DNA of 64,000 nucleotides from Pseudomonas sp. URIL14HWK12:I12. GTDB taxonomy: Bacteria > Pseudomonadota > Gammaproteobacteria > Pseudomonadales > Pseudomonadaceae. Below are positions 52,081 through 60,774 of this stretch, one piece after another (the first letter of the stretch is position 1; each line of letters begins with the position of its first letter). The DNA lies in assembly GCF_003097135.1 (NCBI RefSeq), contig NZ_QEQL01000007.1:300680-364679 (forward strand). Reading direction: 5' to 3'. A program made the translations under genes and the position numbers. Below the pieces are notes generated by a model, which was not told the origin of the DNA, did no database searches, and was given only the letters and a program-made list of their open reading frames with translations.

Positions 52081-52548
52081 ATGGGTCGCAGCATCCTCAA
52101 GCCAATGCTGGCGGGGCTTTTGCTCGCCAGCAGCGCTGCCGCAATGGCCGGTAACGACGGCCAGGACCGCGCCAGTGACCTCGTCTCTACTGATAAAGAG
52201 TATCGGGCAGCCTGGGCTGACGTGGTTAGGAGTGAGGAGCGGTTGCCTGAATGGGTGATAAACCTTTCCGGCTATTCCCCGCCCATGACGGCCACCACCG
52301 AAGACGGTGACAAGTACTTGGTGGGCCAGGTCTGCGAGCAAGAGCAAAGTTGTAGAAACAACCAGATTATCGTCGCCTTCGATTGGGGCAAGTCCCGTGC
52401 CTACGCCCTATGGGTGCAGGTCCCGGCAGAGCTGCCTCAGGACAAGTCGCCGACACGCCATGCCAACTACCGTTGGCTGGGTAAGCCTGACGAGGGCATG
52501 CAAGAAATGTTGATGGAGCAATTGCGTAGAGAGCCTGACTGGTATTGA
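52081..52548 (+). CDS. Ivy-like putative lysozyme inhibitor
   Basis: A 155-residue secreted protein with a signal peptide ending ...AAAMA. Its size, one cysteine pair (Cys85 and Cys91 in CEQEQSC) and following beta strand NNQIIVAFDWGKSRAYALW resemble the Ivy family of vertebrate-lysozyme inhibitors. The loop differs from the canonical CKPHDC: it is one residue longer and lacks the histidine that enters the lysozyme active site. The assignment is therefore probable, and target and potency are open. It starts one base after the DUF1328 stop. Confidence 0.7.
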   Translation: MGRSILKPMLAGLLLASSAAAMAGNDGQDRASDLVSTDKEYRAAWADVVRSEERLPEWVINLSGYSPPMTATTEDGDKYLVGQVCEQEQSCRNNQIIVAFDWGKSRAYALWVQVPAELPQDKSPTRHANYRWLGKPDEGMQEMLMEQLRREPDWY

Positions 52549-52629
52549 ACCTGCGGTGTACGCGTTGAACCTCGACCTGCCGAGGCCTGAAGGGGGCGTT
52601 GGCATGACCAGGGGGCCGGGATACTTTGG

Positions 52630-52749
52630 CTGTTGTGTAGCCGAAGTGACCTAGGGGTACAGGGAGTGCCTCCGCAAGGGCCGGGTCAGGCATAAAAACC
52701 GCGTTGGCGTTGCGCACGTTAAGAGTGCATCGCCAGCGCGGTTTTTTTT
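52630..52749 (+). ncRNA. Candidate small RNA upstream of gltP
   Basis: A TTGGCA (52599-52604) and TACTTT (52622-52627) pair with a 17-base spacer could start a transcript near 52634 that ends in the strong terminator at 52749, giving about 115 bases. Inside it are a GGCT-GTTGTGT-AGCC hairpin and a GC-rich GGGAGTGCCTCCG segment. It could instead be the 3' end of the Ivy-gene transcript. I cannot match it to a named RNA. Confidence 0.4.
52694..52749 (+). terminator. Strong Rho-independent terminator upstream of gltP
   Basis: AAAACCGCG (52695-52703) pairs with CGCGGTTTT (52737-52745), extended inwards through TGGCG/CGCCA and GCAC/GTGC. It is followed by a run of eight T residues (52742-52749). 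Confidence 0.88.
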
Positions 52750-53053
52750 GCCCGCTCGGCGGGTTTATGAGGCGCAGGCCACTATGCAGATGCTGTTCGG
52801 AATTCCGACCCCTTGACAACCCTTTGACGGCATTCAGCTCCCTAAGGCCCAGGCCGTCAAGCCTGTGGCGGTTCGGTTATTCGAACATCTCGCCAAAGCC
52901 CCTAAGCTGATGAATAGATTAGGTTTTTTCTCATGCCGATATTGCATGGCATAGCCATATCCGGCATTAGACGACCGTGGTAATCCTCTGAATAGTTGCC
53001 CCTTTTTCGAGAAATACCCCGTTACACCTCCATTATCGAAGAGGGTCACAATA

Positions 53054-54385
53054 ATGAGAAAGGCACGTCTGAGCCTTGCCTGGCAAATCCTGATCGGCCT
53101 GGCCTTAGGGATTGCCGTAGGCGCTCTGCTTAACCACTACAGCGCTGAAAAGGCCTGGTGGATAGCTAATGTCTTGCAACCGGCGGGTGACATCTTCATT
53201 CGGCTGATCAAGATGATCGTGGTGCCAATCGTTATTTCCTCATTGATTGTGGGCATTGCGGGCGTAGGCGATGCCAAGAAATTGGGCCGCATTGGCCTGA
53301 AGACGATCCTCTACTTCGAGGTGGTAACCACCATCGCCATCGTGGTGGGCCTGGCGCTGGCCAATTTCTTTCACCCCGGCACCGGCATCGACATGAGCAC
53401 TCTAGGCACGGTGGATATCTCCCAATACACCAAAACTACAGCCGAAGTGCAGCATGAACATGCCTTCATTGCGACGATTCTCAACCTGATACCAGCCAAC
53501 GTATTTGCGGCCGTCGCACGTGGCGAAATGCTTCCAATCATCTTTTTTTCGGTCTTGTTCGGCCTTGGGCTTTCGAGCCTGCCTAGCGAAACACGCGAAC
53601 CTCTGGTGCGTACGTTCCAGGGTATTTCCGAGACGATGTTCAAGGTCACTCACATGATCATGAACTATGCGCCGATTGGCGTATTCGCCCTCATCGCAGT
53701 GACTGTCGCCAACTTCGGTTTCGCTTCGTTGCTGCCGTTGGCCAAGCTGGTAATCCTGGTATACGTAGCCATCGCTTTTTTCGCATTGGCAGTGCTGGGC
53801 CTGGTGGCGCGTGCCTTTGGCTTCTCGATGATGAAGCTGATCCGCATCTTCAAGGATGAGCTGGTGCTGGCCTATTCCACAGCCAGCTCGGAGACCGTGC
53901 TGCCGCGCATCATCGAAAAGATGGAGGCCTACGGCGCGCCCAAAGCAATCAGCAGCTTCGTGGTACCTACCGGTTACTCCTTCAACCTCGACGGCTCGAC
54001 CCTCTACCAGAGCATCGCTGCGTTGTTCATCGCCCAGTTGTACGGCATCGACCTGTCGATCGGGCAGCAGCTCATGTTGGTGCTGACCCTGATGGTGACC
54101 TCCAAAGGCATCGCCGGCGTACCGGGGGTCTCCTTCGTGGTGCTGCTGGCCACCTTGGGCAGCGTGGGCATCCCGCTGGAAGGGCTGGCGTTCATCGCAG
54201 GCGTGGATCGCATCATGGACATGGCGCGCACCGCCTTGAACGTGGTCGGCAACGCGCTGGCCGTACTGGTGATCGCCCGTTGGGAGGGCATGTACAACGA
54301 TGCCAAGGGTGAGCGCTACTGGAACAGCCTGCCTGACTGGCGTGCCAAGCAGGCACCTCGGGTGGGCGAAGTGGAGCGCACCTGA
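53054..54385 (+). CDS. gltP: Glutamate/aspartate:proton symporter GltP
   Basis: A 443-residue DAACS-family carrier with about eight membrane segments and two re-entrant loops. Signature motifs are the serine-rich ASSETVLPRI, the YSFNLDGSTLYQS segment and RTALNVVGNALAV near the C-terminus, which bind dicarboxylic amino acids and cation. It is monocistronic downstream of the candidate RNA. Confidence 0.93.
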   Translation: MRKARLSLAWQILIGLALGIAVGALLNHYSAEKAWWIANVLQPAGDIFIRLIKMIVVPIVISSLIVGIAGVGDAKKLGRIGLKTILYFEVVTTIAIVVGLALANFFHPGTGIDMSTLGTVDISQYTKTTAEVQHEHAFIATILNLIPANVFAAVARGEMLPIIFFSVLFGLGLSSLPSETREPLVRTFQGISETMFKVTHMIMNYAPIGVFALIAVTVANFGFASLLPLAKLVILVYVAIAFFALAVLGLVARAFGFSMMKLIRIFKDELVLAYSTASSETVLPRIIEKMEAYGAPKAISSFVVPTGYSFNLDGSTLYQSIAALFIAQLYGIDLSIGQQLMLVLTLMVTSKGIAGVPGVSFVVLLATLGSVGIPLEGLAFIAGVDRIMDMARTALNVVGNALAVLVIARWEGMYNDAKGERYWNSLPDWRAKQAPRVGEVERT

Positions 54386-54432
54386 CAGGCGCGTTATCAT
54401 CCCCGGCCAAGCGTAATTGACGGGGATATTCG

Positions 54433-55662
54433 ATGCTCAACGGCCTTTGGCTCGGCTTTTTCCTGGTAGCGGCGGTATCGGCGCTAGGGCAATGGCTGTT
54501 TGCAGGCAACAGCGGCATCTTCGCGGCCATGGTCGAAAGTATCTTCGCCATGGCCAAGCTGTCGGTCGAAGTCATGGTGCTGCTGTTCGGCACCCTCACC
54601 CTGTGGCTGGGCTTTCTGAAGATCGCTGAGAAAGCCGGCATCGTCGAGTGGCTGGCCAAAGTGCTCGGCCCGTTGTTCCGCCGGCTGATGCCTGAAGTGC
54701 CGCCAGGCCACCCCGCCTTGGGCCTGATCACCCTGAACTTCGCCGCCAATGCCCTGGGGCTCGACAACGCCGCCACCCCCATTGGCCTGAAGGCCATGCG
54801 CGCCCTGCAGGAGCTCAACCCCAGCGCGACGGTGGCCAGTAATGCGCAGATCCTGTTCCTGGTCCTCAATGCCTCCTCTCTTACGCTGCTACCAGTAACC
54901 ATCTTCATGTACCGCGCTCAGCAAGGCGCGCCGGACCCGACCTTGGTATTTCTTCCCATTCTGCTGGCGACCAGTTGCTCGACCCTGGTAGGGCTATTGA
55001 GTGTGGCGGTGATGCAGCGGCTGCGCCTGTGGGACCCGGTGGTGCTGGCTTATCTGGTGCCAGGCGCATTGTTGCTAGGCGCATTCATGGCCTTCCTTGG
55101 AACCCTTTCTGCCACGGCGCTGGCCAGCCTGTCTTCGATCCTGGGCAACGTCACGCTGTTTGGGCTGATCACATTGTTCTTGTTGGTCGGCGCACTCAAG
55201 CGCTTGCCGGTATACGAGACATTCATCGAAGGCGCCAAGGAAGGGTTCGATGTCGCCAAGAGCCTGCTGCCTTATCTGGTGGCGATGCTCTGCGCCATCG
55301 GGGTGCTGAGGGCTTCCGGGGCGCTGGATCTGCTACTGGAAGGTATCCGCCACCTCGTACAGTGGGCTGGCATCGACACCCGCTTCGTCGACGCCCTGCC
55401 TACGGCGCTGGTCAAGCCCTTCTCCGGCAGTGCTGCGCGGGCCATGCTGATCGAGACCATGAAGAGCCAAGGCGTAGACAGCTTCCCGGCACTGGTGGCG
55501 GCCACCATCCAGGGCAGTACCGAGACCACCTTCTACGTGTTGGCGGTGTACTTCGGAGCCGTGGGTATCCAGCGTGCTCGTCACGCAGTGGGTTGTGCCT
55601 TGCTGGCTGAGATGGCTGGTGTGATCGCAGCCATCGCGGTGTGCTACTGGTTCTTCGCCTGA
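54433..55662 (+). CDS. Fused SpmA/SpmB-like nucleoside-recognition (Gate) membrane protein
   Basis: A 409-residue membrane protein with about ten hydrophobic helices. The N-terminal half resembles spore maturation protein SpmA (LNFAANALGLDNAATPIGLKAM) and the C-terminal half SpmB (PFSGSAARAM, then GSTETTFYVLAVYFG). These are 'nucleoside recognition' or Gate domains. In non-sporulating bacteria the fusion is common and its substrate unknown. It starts 47 bases after gltP. Confidence 0.87.
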   Translation: MLNGLWLGFFLVAAVSALGQWLFAGNSGIFAAMVESIFAMAKLSVEVMVLLFGTLTLWLGFLKIAEKAGIVEWLAKVLGPLFRRLMPEVPPGHPALGLITLNFAANALGLDNAATPIGLKAMRALQELNPSATVASNAQILFLVLNASSLTLLPVTIFMYRAQQGAPDPTLVFLPILLATSCSTLVGLLSVAVMQRLRLWDPVVLAYLVPGALLLGAFMAFLGTLSATALASLSSILGNVTLFGLITLFLLVGALKRLPVYETFIEGAKEGFDVAKSLLPYLVAMLCAIGVLRASGALDLLLEGIRHLVQWAGIDTRFVDALPTALVKPFSGSAARAMLIETMKSQGVDSFPALVAATIQGSTETTFYVLAVYFGAVGIQRARHAVGCALLAEMAGVIAAIAVCYWFFA

Positions 55663-56699
55663 TCCGCCGCCGGCGCCGCACCTGCTGCGTCGGGTTCGAT
55701 GCGGAACTTCAACATGCCAATGAGCTGCCCGTCTTCAGTCTCCACACGCACACGCCACTTGCCGGTGGGGTCGGCAGGGAAGTTCTGCTTGCGGGTCCAC
55801 GCCCGGTAGCCTTCCTTGCGGCCGCCGTGGATGTCCAACGGGATGCGGTCCATGTCGTTACCGTTGAGCTCCCACACGTGGTAGATGCGCTCATCCAGGC
55901 CCCTGGGTGCGTTGATGGCGGTGTAGGCGTAAACGCCGCCGCGGGCTTGGCTGGCGGTCAGGCTTTGCAAGCCCTCGCCATGGGTGCGGGTCTGATTGTC
56001 GAGGTCCAAGGTGACGGCATCCTCGGTCAGCCACAAGGTGGCCGGCGGCACCCAGGTGCGCAATAGCCACCCCGCGCCCCCCACCATCAGCGTGATAGTG
56101 ATCAGCAGCAGCGCACGGCGCCAGGTCCGGATAGGAAAACTGCTGGCAAGGCTGGGAAACGACAGTGCCATGGCCGTAACCAAGGCCAGCTGGAAACTCT
56201 CTGCAGTGGTGAGGTGCAGGATGATCGGCAGCGCAGTGAGCAGCGCGGCGAACAGCGTCAAAGTGTGCATGGCCAGGAAAAGCCAGCGCCGAGGGGCCAC
56301 CCAGTGGTAGTAGAGGGGGTCTATGATCGATACCAGCCCCGCCATCCCCAGCAGGCCGGTGAACACCAGTTGCCCGCTGTTCCAGCTGGTGGTGATGAAG
56401 AAGAACGGCAGTACGAAAAACAGGCTTTCCTGGTGAATCATCTGCGTCAGGTAGCGCAGCACTGCTGCCGGGATCTCGCGCTTGAAGCGCCGGGCAAAAA
56501 AGCCGGTCACGGCGTTTTCCACCATCAGCCAGGCCCAGCTCACCAGCAACACGATGGCAATGGGCGTGGCCAGCTTGGCCTGCCGGTCTACCAGCATGAA
56601 ACTGCCCAGGCCTGAGCAGAAACCAAACAGTGCCACTACGCCGGGATAGCGTTTGAGCAGTTCGATGATGCGCAGGATGATCGGGGGCAATGGTTTCAT
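55644..56699 (-). CDS. DUF5924/DUF2914 membrane protein
   Basis: A 351-residue protein. Residues ~15-225 hold about six membrane helices (DUF5924-like). A soluble C-terminal domain of about 110 residues (YHVWELNGNDMDRIPLDIHGG, then TGKWRVRVETEDGQLIGMLKFRI) fits DUF2914. Function unknown. The end overlaps the convergent SpmAB-like gene by 19 bases. Confidence 0.78.
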   Translation of the reverse strand: MKPLPPIILRIIELLKRYPGVVALFGFCSGLGSFMLVDRQAKLATPIAIVLLVSWAWLMVENAVTGFFARRFKREIPAAVLRYLTQMIHQESLFFVLPFFFITTSWNSGQLVFTGLLGMAGLVSIIDPLYYHWVAPRRWLFLAMHTLTLFAALLTALPIILHLTTAESFQLALVTAMALSFPSLASSFPIRTWRRALLLITITLMVGGAGWLLRTWVPPATLWLTEDAVTLDLDNQTRTHGEGLQSLTASQARGGVYAYTAINAPRGLDERIYHVWELNGNDMDRIPLDIHGGRKEGYRAWTRKQNFPADPTGKWRVRVETEDGQLIGMLKFRIEPDAAGAAPAADQAKNQ

Positions 56700-56766
56700 G
56701 AGGTGCCTGGGAAGCTGCGAAGGGGCACAGGATACCGGCTTGAACCTGGCGTTGCTTGCCCGCCTG

Positions 56767-58161
56767 TCAACGCCGGCGCCGCAGCAGCCATACGGCGCCT
56801 ATCATCAGGATGAACAGCGCGGCCAGCGCCCAGGGGCCGTAATCCAGGGCGTACTGCAGTTGGTCATAGGTGATTAGCCGTTGCTCCACCCGCACGTAGC
56901 CCGGGTCTGCCAGCAGGCGGCGCAGTGCGTCGTTGGCCTGCTCGAAAGTCACCGCGCGCAGGGCCTTCTGCGGGTCCGAGAAGTGACCGTCTTCATAGTC
57001 GGCCAACGATTGCCAATAGTAGTCGGCCAAGGCGCTGTTGCCCTGCACCGCCCAGGCCTGGCGCGAGAGGCTGGCGAGCTTGATGCGCTCGAACGTCGGG
57101 CGGTCCAGCCCATGTGTGCGCAGGCCTTGAAACATGTCGCTCATTGCCTGGCGGGCCGCCGGGACATCGGCGCGGTCCACCCCGGCGTTCAGGCTCATCA
57201 CGCCTTGGTCGCCGAAACCCTCGTTCGCGCTCCACGGCCCGTAGGACAGCCCACGCTGGAGCCGCATTTGGTTGTACAGCTCCCAGTCCAGATAGTCCTG
57301 CAGCACGTCCCATGTAGCAGCGGGCACGTCATCGGGAAGGTCTGGTTCCAGGAAATACCAGTGCAAGGTGGCTGCGTCGCCTACCCAACCTGCGTAGAGC
57401 GTGCGTTCGCGCTGGGCGGCGTGCCCTTCCAGGGTGGCGGCAGGGTGCTCGCCCGGCTCGCTGGCTGGGAGGTCGCCGTAGGTACGCTCAAGGTAGGCGG
57501 GCAGCAGTTTGTCCAGTTCGCCTACCACGATCAGCGTCATGTTATTAGGGGCGTACCACTGCTGGCGTACCTGGTTGACCTGCGCCAGCGTGAGCCCGGT
57601 GGGGGAAGCCCGATCGGCGCAGCGCAAGCCCATTTCCACAGCCAATTGGTCGCTGGCTTCGCGGCCCAGGCCCTGCCGGTCTACCCAGCGTTGAACGTGG
57701 GAGGCGTGCCCGCCGTCTTCGTGCTCCACGATTTTGCGCGCTGCCTCGAGCCGGGCCTGAGTCATCTCGGTGCGGGTGATGATCGCCAGCAGCAGGTCCA
57801 GGACCTTGCGCTGGTTACGCGAGGGGGCTTCGATAACGAAGGTGGTGTCGACGTCGCTGGTGAAGGCGTTCCATTCCCCGCCCAACGCCTGCATGCGTTG
57901 CTCCAGGCCCGCTTCGCCGCTGTCGTCCAGCCCGCTGAACAGCAAGTGCTCCAGCAGATGGGGCAACTTCTGGGTTGCGCACGGGAAATCGTCGAAGCCC
58001 ACCCCTACTACAAGGCGGATTGCCACATGGCCTTTTTCGGTGCTGGGCTTGAGCAACACCTGCAGGCCGTTATCGAGCAGGTAGCCTTCGACCTGAAGCC
58101 GGTCGGCGGCAAAAGAAGGCAGTGGCAGGCAAAGCAGCAGGATCAACAGCAAACAGCGCAT
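56767..58161 (-). CDS. M16-family zinc peptidase with C-terminal membrane anchor
   Basis: A 464-residue protein with a signal peptide (about 1-18), an M16 peptidase domain with the inverted zinc motif HLLEH (His68, Glu71, His72) and a downstream glutamate in IVEHEDGGH. A second, inactive-type half follows, then a C-terminal membrane helix ending in RRRR. This suggests a periplasmic, inner-membrane-anchored processing protease. Substrate unknown. The ATG at 58161 starts the signal peptide. Confidence 0.87.
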   Translation of the reverse strand: MRCLLLILLLCLPLPSFAADRLQVEGYLLDNGLQVLLKPSTEKGHVAIRLVVGVGFDDFPCATQKLPHLLEHLLFSGLDDSGEAGLEQRMQALGGEWNAFTSDVDTTFVIEAPSRNQRKVLDLLLAIITRTEMTQARLEAARKIVEHEDGGHASHVQRWVDRQGLGREASDQLAVEMGLRCADRASPTGLTLAQVNQVRQQWYAPNNMTLIVVGELDKLLPAYLERTYGDLPASEPGEHPAATLEGHAAQRERTLYAGWVGDAATLHWYFLEPDLPDDVPAATWDVLQDYLDWELYNQMRLQRGLSYGPWSANEGFGDQGVMSLNAGVDRADVPAARQAMSDMFQGLRTHGLDRPTFERIKLASLSRQAWAVQGNSALADYYWQSLADYEDGHFSDPQKALRAVTFEQANDALRRLLADPGYVRVEQRLITYDQLQYALDYGPWALAALFILMIGAVWLLRRRR

Positions 58162-58239
58162 ACGGGCGTCCTTGCGGTAACGGGCAAAGCCTACGCCATG
58201 CACCGGCTCAGTCAACAGACTGTGCCGGCAACCTGTCGT

Positions 58240-59889
58240 TCAAGGCGTTTCCTGATTCGCTTCGGCAAGCAACGCGCCCGTGTCGGCAGTGCCCAAAACC
58301 GCGTAGGCGCTGGCGCAAAACAGGGAGTTCATGCGCTTCATGTCGGCAATCAGCTCCAGATGCAGCGAGCTGGTTTCGATGCTCTGGACCACTTTGCGCT
58401 GCAAGCGGCTTACATGTGCGTGCGCCAGGCGCCGCTCCAGCGCGCGGAACGTGCGCTTGGCCTTGAGCAACTGGCGGGCGCTGTCTGGGTTGCCGCTGAG
58501 GTACACGTTCAGGCCCAGGCGCAGGTTGGCCATCAGTTGAGTGTGCAGCTCAGCCATTTCCTCCAGCCCGACATCCGAGAAGGAGCGGCGCTGAGAGGTT
58601 TTTTGCTGTTGCACCTTGCGCAGCATGCGCTCGATCAAGTCGCTGGCCAGGTTCAGGTTGACGGCCAACTCAATGGTTTCAGCCCACCGGTGGCTGTCCT
58701 GGTCGCTGAGGTCTTCACGCGGCATCTGAGCCAGATAAAGCTTCACCGCGCTGTACAGCGCCTCCGCCTCATCGCTGAGCTGTCGCACCTCCTGAGTTAC
58801 GGCAGTCTGGTGGCCGCGTAACACGTTGAGCATCGCCCTGAGCAGGTTTTCGACGATGTCGCCGATGCGCAAGGTTTCGCGTGTGGCATTGGCCAACGCC
58901 AGGCTTGGCGTGCTGAGTGCGGCAGGGTCCAGGTGGCGTGGCCCCGCTTCGCGCTGGGCTTGCGGGCGGGGCTGCAGCAGAGCACTGCACAGTTTTGCCA
59001 TCCAGCCGGTGGTCGGCAGCAAGATGGCGCACCGCAGGCTGTTGTAGATCACGTGAAAGCCGATCACCATCGTCTGCGCATCGTAGTTGAGCGAGTCCAT
59101 CCAGTGCGCCAACGGCTCAAGCACCGGGATGATCAGCAGAAGGCCCAGCAGCTTATAGAGCAGGCTGCCCAACGCGACCTGCCGCCCAGGTGTGTTCTGC
59201 ATGTTGGTGGAGATGAACGCCAGCAGACCGCTGCCGATATTGGCGCCGATCACCAGCCCGATGGCCACCGGAAGGCTGATCACGCCTGCCTCGGCCAGCG
59301 TGGCGGTGAGCAGCACTGCCGCCAGGCTCGAGTAGGAGACCATGGCGAACAGCGCCCCGACCAAGGCGTCGAGCAGGATGTCGCCGGTCAGCGAGCCGAA
59401 CAGCACCTTCACGCCTTGTGCCTGGGTGATAGGCGTGGCCGCCTCCACGATCAGTTGCAGCGCCAGGATGATCAGCCCCAGGCCAATGCCCACCCGGCCC
59501 ATCTGGCCAACGCGCGTTTGCTTGCGCGACAAGAAGAACACTACGCCCAGAAAGATAAGAAGAGGCGATAGCCAGGACAGGTCGAAGGTCAGTACCCGCG
59601 ACATCAAGGCGGTGCCTACGTCGGCGCCGAGCATGATGGTGAGCGCCGGCACCAGGGTCATCAGCCCTTGGCCCACGAATGAGGTGGTCAACATCGCCGT
59701 GGCGTTGCTGCTCTGCACCACCGCGGTGACCAATATGCCCGCGATGAACGCCAGCGGCCGCTTGGACATGTTCTGCCCCAGCAGCCGCCGCAAGGCTGTG
59801 CCGTAGACCCGCAGAATGCCGGTACGCACGATGTGTGTGCCCCACACCAGCAGTGCCACGGCCGATAGGAGATTGAGCAGGGTCAGCAT
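58240..59889 (-). CDS. Na/Pi cotransporter with PhoU-like C-terminus
   Basis: A 549-residue protein. The N-terminal ~310 residues form a PNaS-family membrane domain with two inverted halves. The first QSS motif is VVQSSNATAM; the second repeat reads SYSSLAA, a departure from QSS. The C-terminal ~200 residues are helical and PhoU-like. It resembles E. coli YjbB, which exports phosphate. It is upstream of the M16 gene on the same strand, 78 bases apart. Confidence 0.87.
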   Translation of the reverse strand: MLTLLNLLSAVALLVWGTHIVRTGILRVYGTALRRLLGQNMSKRPLAFIAGILVTAVVQSSNATAMLTTSFVGQGLMTLVPALTIMLGADVGTALMSRVLTFDLSWLSPLLIFLGVVFFLSRKQTRVGQMGRVGIGLGLIILALQLIVEAATPITQAQGVKVLFGSLTGDILLDALVGALFAMVSYSSLAAVLLTATLAEAGVISLPVAIGLVIGANIGSGLLAFISTNMQNTPGRQVALGSLLYKLLGLLLIIPVLEPLAHWMDSLNYDAQTMVIGFHVIYNSLRCAILLPTTGWMAKLCSALLQPRPQAQREAGPRHLDPAALSTPSLALANATRETLRIGDIVENLLRAMLNVLRGHQTAVTQEVRQLSDEAEALYSAVKLYLAQMPREDLSDQDSHRWAETIELAVNLNLASDLIERMLRKVQQQKTSQRRSFSDVGLEEMAELHTQLMANLRLGLNVYLSGNPDSARQLLKAKRTFRALERRLAHAHVSRLQRKVVQSIETSSLHLELIADMKRMNSLFCASAYAVLGTADTGALLAEANQETP

Positions 59890-60002
59890 GAACTCCGGCC
59901 TCCCTGTTGAGCGCCGCCGGCTACCCGGCGGTGAAGTGTGATGCTGTGAAGCCCCTCAGAATGGCACAGCAAGCGCTCGTTTTGAAACAAAACTGTAATA
60001 TT

Positions 60003-60743
60003 TCACACCTCGTCTACGTCTCGCTTGCGCTTGGCGGCGCCGGTCCGCATGCGGATGTTGATCGCTTCAACGGCAAGGGAAAATGCCATCGCGAAATAAA
60101 CGTAGCCCTTAGGTACGTGTACGTCGAATGCCTCGCCGATGAGTACGGTACCTACGACCAGCAGAAACGACAGCGCGAGCATCTTCAGCGACGGGTGCGC
60201 ATCGATGAAGCGGCTGATGGCGCCGGAGGCCAGCATCATCACCAGGACGGCCACTACGATGGCCGCGATCATTACGGGGACGTGCGAGACCATCCCCACG
60301 GCGGTGATGACCGAATCCAGCGAAAAAACGATGTCGATGATGGCAATCTGAACGATGGTGAACCAGAAATTGCCGCCCTTGCTCTTGGGCGCATCACTGC
60401 TTTCCTCTTCGCCTTCCATGCCGTGGTAAATCTCCTGAGCGCTCTTCCACAGCAGGAACAGGCCGCCGAAGAACAGGATCAGGTCACGCCCGGAGATGCC
60501 TTGCCCCAAGACGGTGAACAGGTCGGCCGTAAGGCGCATCACCCAGGTGATAGAGAGCAGCAGCAGAATGCGCGTCACCATCGCCAGCGCCAGGCCGAAC
60601 AGCCGCGTCCGCCTCTGCATGGGCTTGGGCATGCGGCTGACCAGGATGGAGATCATGATGATGTTGTCGATCCCGAGCACGATTTCCAGCGCGGTCAGCG
60701 TGAAGAAAGCTACCCAGATTTCGGGGCTGGTCAACCAGGCCAT
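60003..60743 (-). CDS. TerC-family integral membrane protein
   Basis: A 246-residue membrane protein with about seven helices. The TerC hallmarks ALEIVLGIDNIIMIS (near the N-terminus) and DIVFSLDSVITAVGM carry the conserved acidic residues. A charged cytoplasmic loop EGEEESSDAPKSKGG lies between the halves. TerC homologues are linked to tellurite resistance and to manganese or calcium export; the role here is unknown. It lies 31 bases downstream of the citrate transporter gene. Confidence 0.9.
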   Translation of the reverse strand: MAWLTSPEIWVAFFTLTALEIVLGIDNIIMISILVSRMPKPMQRRTRLFGLALAMVTRILLLLSITWVMRLTADLFTVLGQGISGRDLILFFGGLFLLWKSAQEIYHGMEGEEESSDAPKSKGGNFWFTIVQIAIIDIVFSLDSVITAVGMVSHVPVMIAAIVVAVLVMMLASGAISRFIDAHPSLKMLALSFLLVVGTVLIGEAFDVHVPKGYVYFAMAFSLAVEAINIRMRTGAAKRKRDVDEV

Positions 60744-60774
60744 GCGTGTTCCTTTAAGCGTTCAGTTAGGTGAG

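Larger units (their letters stand above)
52549..53053. other. 505-base intergenic region before gltP
   Basis: No convincing protein gene. The left half contains a candidate RNA unit ending in a strong terminator at 52694-52749. The right half (52750-53053) holds the gltP promoter region and an ATGGC-ATA-GCCAT palindrome near 52945-52957 whose role is unknown. Confidence 0.6.

Noticed and set aside
52599..52617. TTGGCATGACCAGGGGGCC as a sigma-54 element
   Set aside because: There is no GC dinucleotide 10 bases after the GG; it fits a sigma-70-like -35 better.
56881..58821. Very long open frame on the plus strand opposite the M16 peptidase gene
   Set aside because: It is the complement of real genes with clear motifs, has no family features or ribosome-binding site, and reflects third-position GC bias.
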